Below, piece by piece: positions 50,671 through 61,499 of a stretch of 64,000 nucleotides of DNA. The first letter of the stretch is position 1; each line of letters starts with the position of its first letter. The notes beneath the pieces were generated by a model. The model was given only the letters and a program-made list of their open reading frames with translations. It did not search any database and had not been told where the DNA came from. A program made the position numbers and the translations under genes. Source of the stretch: JACJYM01 sp965230495 (GTDB taxonomy: Bacteria > Bacteroidota > Bacteroidia > Chitinophagales > Saprospiraceae); NCBI GenBank assembly GCA_965230495.1, contig OZ246004.1, positions 62,001 through 126,000 of the forward strand, read 5' to 3'.

Positions 50671-52170
50671 TCACCTCACTATAAACTTTTTACTATCCAT
50701 TCTTCCTGATTTGTCTTGGATGGTTGCTATATAGATACCCTTTGTCCAATTATGTACTGAGATACTATGATATGAAGGTATATCTATGCTTTGATATACT
50801 GCATTGCCCATGATGTCATAAATAGTCAAACTGCTACCAGAAGGTAAATTATCCAAATAAATATAATCTTGTGTTGGATTAGGATAGACAGACCATTTTT
50901 CAGATTGATAAGAAGTGTTCTTGGTAGATAATACAATCTCTTTGCTGTCATCACATACAGGATATCCAGTATCAAGCCTATAGTTGGGATAATGGGGCAT
51001 GGATCTGCCATGAAGGGTTGGTAATTTAACACTATGCTGTCTCAGATCACAATTATCTCCTTTTTCATCAGGGTTCATTATGACATGTAAATAATAAGTC
51101 GCTGTACCTGTATTCATATAAATTCTACAATCAGGTCCTAATTGCATTCTACCAAAAGTAGTAAACTGCCCCAATTCATTTCCTATAAATGAATCCATTT
51201 CTGCTATAAATACTTTCCCACTTTCTAAATCTTCTGCTTCCATATCAAATTGATAGAGATACAGACGATCATTGATATATAAATAACGACCACTGGGAGA
51301 GAAACACACAGAACCAAATATTCCTTCTTTTTCCATTTTGATATTTCTAAAGTTGGATAACATGCCTGTAGCTCTGTCAAAATCCATGACATATAATCCA
51401 TCTTCTGGAGAGAATTTAGCATACTGAGTACCATCAGGGGAAAAAACGGCTGCTCCTCCAATACCGCCTATTTTTGCATTGATTAACCCTATTTCCTGAG
51501 TGTCATCTAATTGAATGCCTGAATCGTCCAGTAAAAATTTATAATATAAATTATTTTCCTGATCATGTTTGATAATCCACCAATCTATTGCATTATGATG
51601 CTTAACAGCAGTAAGTTGTCCACCTAACAATAAAGTGTCTTGAGGTAAAAGACTAATATTTTTCTCTAATACTTCGCCTTGCTCTGAATTTTCAAAACTA
51701 ATGAGGCTATAAAATAAATATCGTTGATGAATAGAAAGAGGTTCTTCTTGCAAGGTTAGTGCTTCATGAAATATATAATATTTGTCATCAAAAGGGATTG
51801 AAAGCATAGTTTGATGTCCTGATCCATACCCAATTCCATCTTCATCACAGCCTTGATTATATAAAAAATCACTAGCTCCGATATTGATACTATCTCCATT
51901 AATCAGCATTTCATGATTGTAATTATATAAACGACACCCATTAGAGTAAAATAACAATTCTCCATTCATTTTACTCATCATGGTATTCGCCAAATAAAAG
52001 CTTACCTCTCTGGGTTCGTAGTCAATTGTGAGTGTATCATTATTAAAAGAGACAGTAGTACCATTATACATAGGGTCTCCATATCCAAACAACCATGTAT
52101 AATCATGTTGATATTGAGCAAAGATATTGGAGCTACAAATGGTTAAAATAAAAAGTAATACCCTCATCAT
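50671..52170 (-). CDS. T9SS-secreted protein with propeller-like domain
   Basis: 499 residues. Signal peptide ends near SSNIFAQ. The first 400 residues contain blades reminiscent of a beta-propeller (GELLFYSNGCRLYN, QTMLSIPFDDKYYIFHEA, AAVFSPDGTQYAKFSPEDGLYVMDFD, GSVCFSPSGRYLYIND), as seen in WD40/PD40-like proteins of this phylum. The C-terminal 80 residues are a type A T9SS sorting domain, with WSVYPNPTQDYIYLDN at its start and DSKKFIVR at its end. It is expected on the cell surface or outside the cell. A minus-strand terminator separates it from the broken protease gene upstream. Function unknown. Confidence 0.85.
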   Translation of the reverse strand: MMRVLLFILTICSSNIFAQYQHDYTWLFGYGDPMYNGTTVSFNNDTLTIDYEPREVSFYLANTMMSKMNGELLFYSNGCRLYNYNHEMLINGDSINIGASDFLYNQGCDEDGIGYGSGHQTMLSIPFDDKYYIFHEALTLQEEPLSIHQRYLFYSLISFENSEQGEVLEKNISLLPQDTLLLGGQLTAVKHHNAIDWWIIKHDQENNLYYKFLLDDSGIQLDDTQEIGLINAKIGGIGGAAVFSPDGTQYAKFSPEDGLYVMDFDRATGMLSNFRNIKMEKEGIFGSVCFSPSGRYLYINDRLYLYQFDMEAEDLESGKVFIAEMDSFIGNELGQFTTFGRMQLGPDCRIYMNTGTATYYLHVIMNPDEKGDNCDLRQHSVKLPTLHGRSMPHYPNYRLDTGYPVCDDSKEIVLSTKNTSYQSEKWSVYPNPTQDYIYLDNLPSGSSLTIYDIMGNAVYQSIDIPSYHSISVHNWTKGIYIATIQDKSGRMDSKKFIVR

Positions 52171-52179
52171 TTTAAAATT

Positions 52180-52210
52180 AAAAAGAGGATAGCATTTAAA
52201 TACTATCCTC
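52180..52210 (-). terminator. Terminator of the broken metalloprotease gene
   Basis: Perfect 8-bp stem GAGGATAG / CTATCCTC (52185-52192 with 52203-52210), 10-base loop, followed on the minus strand by TTTTTAATTTT. Confidence 0.8.
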
Positions 52211-52219
52211 CATTATTTG

Positions 52220-55200
52220 TTAATCCACAATAATCACTTTATGGTTTTCCTCACTAATGTCATCGTCATATACTACGTGTATTTGATAAATGCCACTAGC
52301 CCAATGCGTAGTATTTATATCCACAGATATTTCATCTTTTTCCATACGAATTTTTTTCACTGTCTGCCCCAGATCATTATTGATATGTACATATCCTGCT
52401 CCTTGTAGTTGGGTAATATGTATGATATCACTGGCAGGATTAGGGAAGATATGAGCCTTATTAAGTTTCTCATTATTACCTGATAACTTATGACTCACAG
52501 TAGCGGTACATAATAATTCGTCCTGATCATCATAATCCACCTCCCATGTATCTAGTAATGCCCTAGCCATATATACAGCAGCTCCATATTCCAGAGGACA
52601 ACTGTTAGCCAGTGATCTTACTGGAATAATATTATTTGTATCTACAGGTATTCCCATGAGTTCATCAGTCAGATATGGTAATAATTCAAACTGCTGATCT
52701 GCAATGGTTTGAGATAATGATCTTGTATTATTTTTAGCTAGAATACTTTGAATTTCAGAGGTAGTATATGTCTTGGCTGTCTGATGGCTGTTATTTGCCT
52801 GAACATATAAATTAGTGATCTGAGCAAGTGCTATTGCCCTTGCAGTACTTGAGCATAAGAACTTTGATAAGTTAGTATTGCATTTTGCAGTGCCAAAGCA
52901 TCAGAATTAGCTTGTTGAGCCATAGAAGAACTATAACTAGCTATCAAATCATTATTAATCTCGTAAAGCGAGGCAATATCCGACCCCTGCATGGTAGCTA
53001 GAAAGTTTTGATAAACACTTGCCATATTGCCCACGCTCTCTCCACTATTCATCAATCCATTATATAATTGTTGATCTGCTGTATAATTAAGAGCTATGGG
53101 ATAACTACCTGTAGTAATATTCCCCATAGCAATATCCCCTGATAAACCTAGTGGGCCACCTGATGTACCACCAGAAGTCCAATTACTTCCAGGAGGAGGT
53201 GAAGGATTACTACATATATCTTGTCCACTTTGGGCACAATAAAATGTAAGATCATTGTTATCTATATCAGGTTGAACCCAATCCGCCACAGAGGTTTCTT
53301 GTGTAATAAAATTAGGATTGATAGTAGGGTCTCCAAAATATAAGGATTGACCAACTATAAATGGATCAGTACTTAGATGTTCTGCCCCTTCATCCAGAAA
53401 AGTTCCGTTGTTCCAAGTATTGCCATAATGTCTCTGTTCGCCACTAAAGGCATCTCCTTGTGAGGGATATAAGCCATAATAAACTCCTGTATGGTGATTG
53501 AGAAAGTCATTGCCTTTTACTTCTGACTCTGTACCTAATCCCCATAATTGAAATCCATAAGTAGTATTTTCAAAATTATTACACAATACTTTTGCCTGAG
53601 CAGAATTTCTAAGGTTTAAACCTACCGTTTGTCTATTTTCTACAGGGATAAAAGCACCTGATATGTGGTTACACTTATAGGTGTTATTAGTAGAGCCATC
53701 GTCTCTAATAGCCCATGACAAACCTATATCATTGTCATCAGTAATATTTACGATATTATTTTCATAGGTGTTGTTACCTCCATTAATAGACCTGATACCA
53801 TAGGCGTTAAAATAAGCTAAATTGATGGTGTTTTGCTCCACCAGATAGTTGGTCATGGGTAATAGTTCAGAGATATTGATACCTCTTGTACCTACAGAAG
53901 AATATACATCTACAGTATTGTTTCTTATAATAGGAGAAACAGTGGTATTATTATCTAATAAATTAATCCCTGCGGTAGCATATTTTTTGAGCTTAATATC
54001 ATTATTGGCAACTAATATAGCTCCTGTACTATTCTTAACGGTAATTCCTGAGTGTCTAATGTTTTGAAATGTTGCATCTGTAATGGTAACAGCGGCATCA
54101 TCAGCTATTACTCCATGTGTACAGTCTTTAAAAATATTGGCTTGATTTCCTTGTACTGTGACACTTGAAGCCTCATTAGCAATAATACCCATGCCATGAT
54201 GCTCAATAGGAACCCCATTATAAAAAGTATTGAGAAAACTACCTATACTTTGGAAGTTACTACCTGTAGATATCAAGTTAGCGTTTTCGAGTAAAACACC
54301 ATTTTTTAATCCCTTAAAAGTGTTATATCTATCGTCACCAAAAGCTTCCTCATTAAAGCCAAGAGAAATCATAGGAATATCAGAAGCTACGATACCATAA
54401 TATGTTCTATCTGTCTCCATCACAAAATTACTAACCCCATATGGAAACAAATCTCTATTACAAATGAAGTTTACGTTCTTTAATGGGTCCATAGTAGGAG
54501 CAGAAGAACTAAAACTAGATGATAAATCCAGTCCTATATAATTATTGATAAATTCTGAGTTTTGTATTTTAATATCAGGAGCTGGTTGATTTTCATTTTG
54601 GTGAATAACAGATAACCCCTTATAGGCATCATTAATTTCACAATTGTTCATGTCCATCGTGGAGCCTGAATATACTTTAATCCCAGTCCATGTAAAATCA
54701 CCGCATGTTTCAATATTGACGTTCTCAAAAAGAGTGGTCGTTTTGGTGGAAGTAGGTGGCATAGAAGTACATACAATATCAGCAGAAGGCTTTGCTACTA
54801 ATATAGTGGCATTAGTAAGAATATTCTTTGAAGCATTAAAGATGAATCCCCCATCAAATACAAGTCGACCATCTAAAAGGATGGTTTTAGGATCATCTTT
54901 TTTGAGAGCTGATTGTTTTGCTCCAGTCATATCACTTGTTCTCTCTGTTCCTGAAATTATGATAGGAGGAAATACAGCAAAAGAATTAAAATTGGTTCCA
55001 CTGGCAGGATTATAACCCTCAATCTCTATTCTCATGACCAATGCATCAAAATTAAAAATGAGATCATTTATAGAAAAATCAAACTTATAATATTCATTGG
55101 AAGCAATATCTATATCCATAGTTACCTCAGTAGGTCCATTAGGAGTAAAACCACTAGGATAATTGGTAAAAGTACCTGAACCATCTACAAAAGAGACTTT

Positions 55201-56502
55201 GATTGTTATATCCTCATAGGCCTCACACCCACTTTCAATAAAGAATGAGAAGTCTACTTGGTCTTCATAATTGCCTGTACAATCAGTAAATCCAAGGTTA
55301 TAGCCACCATCAATCAAATTATCATCTATAAGGGTTCCAAAATCTAAATGATCACATTTGGGGCATGAAAGGTCAAGAGGACAATCAGTGGTACAACTTT
55401 TTTCTCCATAGTGAAAATCCAGTTTAGAAGACTCTTCAATATACAAAAGGTAGTCTTCCAAATCATCAGGGTCTCCATAGGTGTATTCATTCATAAAATA
55501 TACGCCCCCACTTGGTGTTTCCTCATATCCTGAAGCATGTCCTAATCCCATCGTATGGCATAATTCATGGATAAATTTGTAAAAGTCAGGATTAGCATTT
55601 AAGTGTTCTGAATAACTCATAGTATAAGGGTTTTGCACAGTAGCATCCCTATTACAATACCCATTACCTGACTGAGAATGTCCAGAGGAAGGTCTATTAT
55701 AAGAAGTTACATGATGACATACATCTAAATTGATACATACGGAATTTTACCATAGTCCTCCCAGATAGTCAAGAAATGTAAAATGACTTGAGTTGAGCGT
55801 TTCTTGTGTCAGATGAATATCTTTAACGTAAAAATCACAAATATTAAAATTAGCAAACCTGTTTAATACATATTCTGAATTAGCCACAAGCTGAGCTATT
55901 TCATCGGCATAATTAGCATATTGCTGTCTAAATGTTTGATCATTAGAAATCCCTATTGTTAAATTTTTATCAGGGAAGAAAAAAGTAAGTGGTTCAATTT
56001 GTGGCTCCTGTTCAATAAGAATAGAACCAGTATCTTCTTGAGATAAGGTATATACAAGACCTGATGAGATAATGGTGGCCTGAAATACATTGTTGCTTAT
56101 TAGGGCGTGAAATATTTGATCAGTATTTCTGATAGTAAAAATCTTAATATCAAGCTCTTCAATAATTCCTTCTTTGTGATGATGACCTTTAGTTTGGTTA
56201 AAATGAACATTGCTGACAAAGATGGTTTCATCTGGCAATTGTACTCTTATTGTGTCACTTTGTTTTATGAGAGATAAATCAATAGCATTATACAGAGCTT
56301 GTGGAGTAGTTAATAACTCTGTAGAACCATCTGATCTTTTCTGGGAATTTGAAAAATCCAGAGTATAGACAGATTGTGTATTTGCCAAAACGGACACACT
56401 TATAAAAGATAGAAGTAACACAGTACGGTACAAAGTAGAGGATTGAAATAAAAACAAATGTTGAAAATGATGAAATACATTCATCCATGATTGATGTTTC
56501 AT
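52220..56502 (-). pseudogene. T9SS metzincin metalloprotease with beta-helix region, broken by a stop and a frameshift
   Basis: Three open pieces make one gene. Piece 1 (56502-55747) has a signal peptide and a prodomain-like region and ends at TAA (55747-55749). The following codons continue in the same frame without any other stop (NSVCINLDVCHH...) into piece 2, which contains the metzincin zinc motif HELCHTMGLGH (about 55534-55569), Cys-rich and beta-sandwich segments, and a parallel beta-helix-like region. Piece 2 stops at 52831. In a different frame the sequence is already open past that point (SSTARAIALAQITNLY...) and continues to piece 3, which carries the T9SS sorting domain (HIFPNPASDIIHI). 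One base lost, or two gained, near 52835-52860 would explain it. Promoter and terminator are intact, so decay may be recent, or these are sequencing errors or recoding. The intact protein would be about 1425 residues. Confidence 0.82.
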
Positions 56503-56588
56503 GATGTTAAAATTTAATAGTTAATAAAAAATATTTGGCAATCGGTTTTTGCCTATTCTAGTTTGGGTGAATAGGCAAAATAACATAG

Positions 56589-56620
56589 CAAAGTTACTTT
56601 AAAAGGATATCAATATCAAA
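56589..56620 (-). promoter_or_regulatory. Promoter of the broken metalloprotease gene
   Basis: On the minus strand TTTG (56620-56617), 20 bases, then TAACTTTG (56596-56589). This matches the Bacteroidota consensus in both elements and spacing. It predicts an 80-base leader. Confidence 0.6.
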
Positions 56621-56679
56621 AAACACTAAGCCTAATGTACGACAAACTGTTAGAATTGTAGAAAAAAGAGAAGTTTTAA

Positions 56680-56817
56680 CTGACGACAAAAGAAATAGCC
56701 AAAATACTTTTCAAATCGGAAAAAACCATAGAGCATCAACGTGGTAGTATTATTCATAAACTTAATTTGCCGAAAGAAAAGAATGTATTACTGAAATGGG
56801 CATTGAAGAATTTATAA
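56680..56817 (+). pseudogene. Fragment of a LuxR-type helix-turn-helix gene
   Basis: 45 codons ending in TAA translate to LTTKEIAKILF.SEKTIEHQR followed by GSIIHKLNLPKEKNVLLKWALKN, the C-terminal half of a GerE/LuxR DNA-binding domain. An in-frame stop (TAA, 56677-56679) lies immediately upstream. In another frame just before it one can read a VEKREVLT piece that matches the preceding part of the same domain, so at least one frameshift or small deletion is present. No sensory or receiver domain remains. This is a dead remnant, lying between the broken protease and the next T9SS gene. Confidence 0.75.
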
Positions 56818-56893
56818 ATACATTCACTTAGTTACTATTTAAGTTTTTCTTTAACTAATCTTGCTTATTGTTATCTTTAAGTAAAAACTAAAA

Positions 56894-59137
56894 ATGAATA
56901 AACTTGTAGTGTCCATTTTTATGCTCCTGACTTCAATAAATATAAATGCTCAAAGCTGTGATTTATTTACCTATGATTTAGAAATTTCAGAATGTGATGA
57001 ATCCCTTTATGATATAAGCTTTAAGCTATTACCTCATTATGTAGTAGTTGATGACATAGTGGTAGTGGTAAATGGATCATCGGTTCAAGTTGATTCTAGT
57101 GATGGACGATTCATTATCCAAGGGATAACCTCTATGGGACAAGGCGTTGAAGTTATTGAGGTGTGTTTAACTGATATGCCAGAATGTTGTGATACTATTA
57201 ATTATACATCCCCTTGTGAATGCCATTTTTCCAATATTCATACTGAAATTGTAGAATGTAATGAAGAAGATGAAGAGTTTTATTTTTGGCTGGATTTTGA
57301 TTACCAGATGACTTCTGATTCCTTTTTGCTAGGGTCGAGTAATATGAATTTTGGAACATTTTCATTTGATGATTTGCCCATATTCGCAGGACCAATACAA
57401 ATGAGTGATGAAGAGTATGAGTTATTGATATTAGATCAGATTAATCCTTTTTGTTTTAGTTCTTATGACTTAGGAGTAGTGAATGGTTGTGAGTTGCTTT
57501 GCAATGTATCTGAACCCAATATTTGGATAAGTCCCTGTTCTGTGAATGATGAAGTCTATATAGAATTTAGTTTTGATTACGAAAATACGAGTATTGGTGG
57601 ATTTGTGTTAAGAGGAAATGGAATGATATATGACACGTTTCAGTATGGACAAAACAATTATATCTATGGACCTTTGACTGCGGATTGTGAGTCTATAGGA
57701 GAACTGGTGTTTGTAGATTTAACTCATCCCGATTGCCAGATAGGTATTGACTTTATTGAACCCTTGTGCTGTGAAGAAGATTGTATCATAGCTGAGGTTA
57801 TAGCGGAAGCCTATGAATGTGAAGAAGGCAATAATCTGATATTGGTAGATATAGCTTTTGACTACGAAGGTATGGTAGGTGATAGTTTTGAGATCAGGGG
57901 AAATGGTATGTCATATGGATATTTCATATATGGTGAAGAATACTATACGATAGGCCCAATAGAAGCTGATTGTGAAACATTATATGAATTTATAATCATA
58001 GATGGATCAATGGAATCATGTAGTGGAGAATATGGTTTTGAAGAACCTCTATGCTGTGAAGAGGATTGTATACTTTATGATATTTCGATTGATCCATTAG
58101 AATGTGATGGAGAAGGAACATACAGTTTGATATTAAACTTTGAATATAGCGGAGCAAATGGAGATACATTCGAAGTATGGGGAGCTGGACAATACTTAGG
58201 AGCTTACGCACTATCGGACTTACCGGTGATGATAGATAATTTTCCGGAACGAGAAGTAGAATATGATATCATTGAAATATGTTTAAATGATGTTCCTGAA
58301 TGTTGTTTGGTGTATGAATTTATGGGATTGGATTGTATGGATATGGGAGATTGTATCATAGCTGAGGTTATAGCGGAAGCCTACGAATGTGAAGAAGGCA
58401 ATAATCTGATACTGGTAGATATAGCTTTTGACTATGAAGGCATGGTAGGTGATAGCTTTGAGATCAGAGGAAATGGCATGTCGTATGGATATTTCATGTA
58501 TGGCGAAGAATACTATACGATAGGCCCAATAGAAGCAGATTGCGAGACATTATATGAATTTATAATCATAGATGGGTCAATGGAATCATGTAGTGGAGAA
58601 TATGGTTTTGAAGAACCTCTATGCTGTGAAGAAGATTGTGTGCTTTATGATATTTCGATTGATCCATTAGAATGTGATGGAGAGGGAACATACAGTTTGG
58701 TATTAGACTTTGAATATGAAGGTACGACTAATACCTATTTCGAGGTTTGGGGGTCAGACGAGTATTTGGGACAATACGAGTTTTCGGATCTGCCATTGAC
58801 AATAGAGAATTTTCCTGAAAGAGATGTAGAGTATGATATCATTAAAATATGTGAGAATGACAACCCTGACTGCTGCTTGATTCATGAATTTATGGGATTG
58901 GATTGTAGTGGTTCGGCGACTTATGATATCTCAAAGAGTTACCTTATTTATCAAGTGGGGGAGACTTTTGTTATTTCAGAAAACTATGAAGAGTTGCTAT
59001 TATTTGATTTGAGTGGCAAACAAGTTTTAATTGGCAATGGAGGCCATATAAATGCCTCTGGATTGGTATCCGGGGTGTACTTCTATCAACTAAGAATAGA
59101 AGATAGAATTAATATTGGAAAGGTTTTCAAATACTGA
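56894..59137 (+). CDS. Cysteine-rich T9SS-secreted repeat protein
   Basis: 747 residues. Signal peptide ends near ININAQ. The mature protein is a chain of about seven to eight modules of roughly 95 residues, each bounded by Cys (openings such as CIIAEVIAEAYEC and CILYDISIDPLEC; closings such as PLCCEEDC and PECCLVYEF), very acidic and rich in Cys, so disulfide-stabilised beta-sandwiches are likely. Modules resemble the Cys-bounded units of the giant protein at 1634. The C-terminal 75 residues are a sorting domain (YQVGETFVISENYEELLLFDLSGKQVL... ending NIGKVFKY), a less typical T9SS type lacking a clear PNP motif. A two-module unit is duplicated almost exactly (57779-58918). Function unknown; extracellular structural role likely. 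Confidence 0.85.
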   Translation: MNKLVVSIFMLLTSININAQSCDLFTYDLEISECDESLYDISFKLLPHYVVVDDIVVVVNGSSVQVDSSDGRFIIQGITSMGQGVEVIEVCLTDMPECCDTINYTSPCECHFSNIHTEIVECNEEDEEFYFWLDFDYQMTSDSFLLGSSNMNFGTFSFDDLPIFAGPIQMSDEEYELLILDQINPFCFSSYDLGVVNGCELLCNVSEPNIWISPCSVNDEVYIEFSFDYENTSIGGFVLRGNGMIYDTFQYGQNNYIYGPLTADCESIGELVFVDLTHPDCQIGIDFIEPLCCEEDCIIAEVIAEAYECEEGNNLILVDIAFDYEGMVGDSFEIRGNGMSYGYFIYGEEYYTIGPIEADCETLYEFIIIDGSMESCSGEYGFEEPLCCEEDCILYDISIDPLECDGEGTYSLILNFEYSGANGDTFEVWGAGQYLGAYALSDLPVMIDNFPEREVEYDIIEICLNDVPECCLVYEFMGLDCMDMGDCIIAEVIAEAYECEEGNNLILVDIAFDYEGMVGDSFEIRGNGMSYGYFMYGEEYYTIGPIEADCETLYEFIIIDGSMESCSGEYGFEEPLCCEEDCVLYDISIDPLECDGEGTYSLVLDFEYEGTTNTYFEVWGSDEYLGQYEFSDLPLTIENFPERDVEYDIIKICENDNPDCCLIHEFMGLDCSGSATYDISKSYLIYQVGETFVISENYEELLLFDLSGKQVLIGNGGHINASGLVSGVYFYQLRIEDRINIGKVFKY
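57779..58918 (+). repeat. 570-bp tandem duplication inside the Cys-rich gene
   Basis: Copy 1 is 57779-58348 and copy 2 is 58349-58918. The offset is exactly 570 bases (190 codons). The first about 330 bases of the copies differ at only a handful of positions, while the last third has diverged in protein sequence. Each copy holds two modules. Confidence 0.9.
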
Positions 59138-59250
59138 TAATTATAGATTTCATGAATCGATACAATTTGACTAAATAATTTAGGATATTTGGTTTTCAAA
59201 ATGTGTAATTATAATTAATTTCGCACATCTTAAAACTTAAAACCAACCAA

Positions 59251-60363
59251 ATGATAATAGGTGTTCCAAAGGAAATCAAAAACAACGAAAACAGAGTTGC
59301 AGTTACTCCAGCAGGCGTAATTGAGTTCGTTAAAAGAGGCCATACCGTTTATGTGCAAAAAACTTGTGGAAACGGTAGTGGATTTCAAGACCAAGAATAT
59401 GTCGACGCAGGTGCTACTGTTCTGGATACAATAGAAGAAGTATATGACATCGCCGAGATGATTGTCAAGGTTAAGGAACCGATTGAAAGTGAGTATACAC
59501 TAATCAAGAAAGATCAACTGGTTTTCACTTATTTTCATTTCGCATCGTACGAACCTTTAACCAAGGCAATGATCGAAAGTGGATCTGTTTGTTTAGCATA
59601 CGAAACGGTAGAAAAATCTGATAGATCTCTTCCATTATTGGTGCCTATGAGTGAGGTAGCAGGGAGGATGAGTATTCAAGAAGGAGCCAAGTATTTGGAA
59701 AAACCCATGGGAGGAAGAGGTATACTTCTAGGCGGAGTACCTGGTGTTCGTCCAGCGAAGGTTATGATTTTAGGAGGGGGAGTAGTAGGTACAAATGCAG
59801 CTAAAATGGCAGCAGGAATGGGAGCCGATGTAACTATTTTGGACATTAATTTAGCTAGACTAAGATATTTGGATGATGTGATGCCAGCTAATGTAAATAC
59901 TTTCATGTCAAGTGAGTATAATATCAGGCAATTACTAGGTAGCCATGACCTAATCGTAGGTGCTGTTCTGATACCTGGAGCAAAAGCCCCACACTTGATT
60001 ACTAGAGAAATGCTTAAGGAAATGAGACCAGGAACTGTTCTTGTGGATGTAGCCGTTGATCAAGGAGGATGTATTGAAACTTGTAAACCTACCACACATG
60101 CCAATCCTACCTTTGTAGTTGATGACATACTTCATTATTGTGTGGCCAATATGCCAGGAGCGGTGCCATATACATCTACATTGGCTTTAACTAATGCGAC
60201 ATTACCTTATGCTCTTCAGTTAGCTAATAAAGGATGGAAGAAAGCATGCAAGGAAAACAAAGAATTAGAGTTGGGTCTTAATGTAGTACACGGAAAAGTA
60301 GTTTATCAGGGAGTAGCAGATGCTTTTGGAATGGATTATACACCAGTATCAGAGGTTTACTAA
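59251..60363 (+). CDS. ald: Alanine dehydrogenase
   Basis: 370 residues, the normal length. It interconverts L-alanine and pyruvate plus ammonia with NAD. The N-terminus MIIGVPKEIKNNENRVAVTP is the family signature and supplies Arg15. Lys75 (KVKEP) and His96 (FTYFHFAS) match the known substrate residues, and the NAD-binding Rossmann region is VMILGGGVVGTNAAKMAAGMGADVTILD (about 171-198). VDVAVDQGGCIET and the conserved PGAVPYTSTLALTNATLPY follow. It stands alone with a strong terminator. Upstream, TAATTTCG (59216-59223) is a near match to the -7 element, with a start at the first ATG of the frame. Cytoplasmic, hexameric in relatives. Confidence 0.97.
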   Translation: MIIGVPKEIKNNENRVAVTPAGVIEFVKRGHTVYVQKTCGNGSGFQDQEYVDAGATVLDTIEEVYDIAEMIVKVKEPIESEYTLIKKDQLVFTYFHFASYEPLTKAMIESGSVCLAYETVEKSDRSLPLLVPMSEVAGRMSIQEGAKYLEKPMGGRGILLGGVPGVRPAKVMILGGGVVGTNAAKMAAGMGADVTILDINLARLRYLDDVMPANVNTFMSSEYNIRQLLGSHDLIVGAVLIPGAKAPHLITREMLKEMRPGTVLVDVAVDQGGCIETCKPTTHANPTFVVDDILHYCVANMPGAVPYTSTLALTNATLPYALQLANKGWKKACKENKELELGLNVVHGKVVYQGVADAFGMDYTPVSEVY

Positions 60364-60387
60364 TAGATAGAACATATAATTAATCAT

Positions 60388-60420
60388 AAAAGGGCTTTGA
60401 TATTTCAAAGCCCTTTTCTA
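60388..60420. terminator. Bidirectional terminator between ald and the T9SS gene
   Basis: Stem AAAAGGGCTTTGA / TCAAAGCCCTTTT (60388-60400 with 60405-60417), 4-base loop. The A-tract and T-tract sides let it work for both convergent genes. Confidence 0.9.
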
Positions 60421-60421
60421 T

Positions 60422-61315
60422 TTAGTTTTTCACGAATTTGATTATTGTATTTCTCGACGACAAATCTGTAACAGAGAGTATATAAATTCCTCTTTGCAAA
60501 TCATTTACATTCATTTGTTTGGATTCAATGTTATGTATTTTTACGACCTGTCCATTAGTATTGATTATTTCTATAGTACCTTTAATAGGTTTATTAAAAA
60601 TAATAGTGTTTGACACAGGATTTTGAACAAGTGATATTTTTTCGGATACTTCAGCTGTTACTTGGATAATATAAGAATAGTTTATATTTCCATCGAGATC
60701 TACTTGTTTCAAACGAAAATAGTTTGAACCGAGAATATCCGAAACAGAGATTAATGAAGAATAGTCCGAACGAATTTTACTATCTCCGTTCCCATTCACT
60801 TTTTCAATGTCGACAAAATCTATAGCGTTCTTGCTATGTTGAATTGTGAAGAAATCATTATTTATTTCCTGCGTGGTACTCCATTGTATTTTAAAGTTAT
60901 TAACTCCCAGATAGAATACTTCGAAAGCTACTAATTCCACAGGTAGAATGATGGATCCGTTGGCACAGTTGTTACCCCCGCATGATTTGTTTGTCCATGA
61001 TGAGTAAGCCAATTGAGGATCAGAAGAACAACAAACAGTTGTAAAAGGACCATAATTAAGAGTTCCTCCTGCACTACTAAGGGCCCCGGTACAGGCATCT
61101 GGCCCAACAAAAGTAGTACTACCACAGGATATGGTAATTTCCATGGAGGTGTTATTCGCTCCTGAGGTATAAGGCACTGAAAACTCATAATTACAGTTTC
61201 CGTTGCCTAAATCAGTCTCTGTGAAATTGAAATTACTTGGTGTAGGACACTGCCCAACTATTAAAAAAGGGAAAAATAACAGCACCGCAAGAGAGTAGAA
61301 TTTTAATATTTTCAT
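60422..61315 (-). CDS. T9SS-secreted protein, Cys-rich N-terminal domain
   Basis: I choose the ATG at 61315 (MKILKFYSLAVLLFFPFLIVGQ, a signal peptide) over an upstream start at 61348, giving 297 residues. Residues about 22-125 form a Cys-rich beta domain with CTGALSSAGGTLNYGPF and CCSSDPQLAYSSW. Then comes the FnIII-like segment LPVELVAFEVFYLGVNNFKIQWSTTQEINNDFF (about 130-215), which often precedes the sorting domain in this phylum, and a type A sorting domain (SLVQNPVSNTIIFNK ... NTIIKFVKN). It is a paralogue of the truncated gene at 63315. Secreted or surface protein, function unknown. Confidence 0.87.
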   Translation of the reverse strand: MKILKFYSLAVLLFFPFLIVGQCPTPSNFNFTETDLGNGNCNYEFSVPYTSGANNTSMEITISCGSTTFVGPDACTGALSSAGGTLNYGPFTTVCCSSDPQLAYSSWTNKSCGGNNCANGSIILPVELVAFEVFYLGVNNFKIQWSTTQEINNDFFTIQHSKNAIDFVDIEKVNGNGDSKIRSDYSSLISVSDILGSNYFRLKQVDLDGNINYSYIIQVTAEVSEKISLVQNPVSNTIIFNKPIKGTIEIINTNGQVVKIHNIESKQMNVNDLQRGIYILSVTDLSSRNTIIKFVKN

Positions 61316-61499
61316 TGGAGTTATTTTTATTCTAATACTATAACACAAATATTATACCAAATTATAATATGTATAGTTCTGAATGATAGGTGTTAGGTGT
61401 CAGAATAATTAATTTTTGATTATGAATATTTGAAATCTTTCAAGTCATTTTTCTTCTCTAACTATTATTTACAATTATTAATTTGCGGCTTCGTTTGTT

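Noticed and set aside
52831..52860. Programmed -1 frameshift in the metalloprotease gene
   Set aside because: No slippery heptamer of the X XXY YYZ type or downstream stem-loop was seen, and a second lesion (in-frame TAA) exists, so simple decay fits better.
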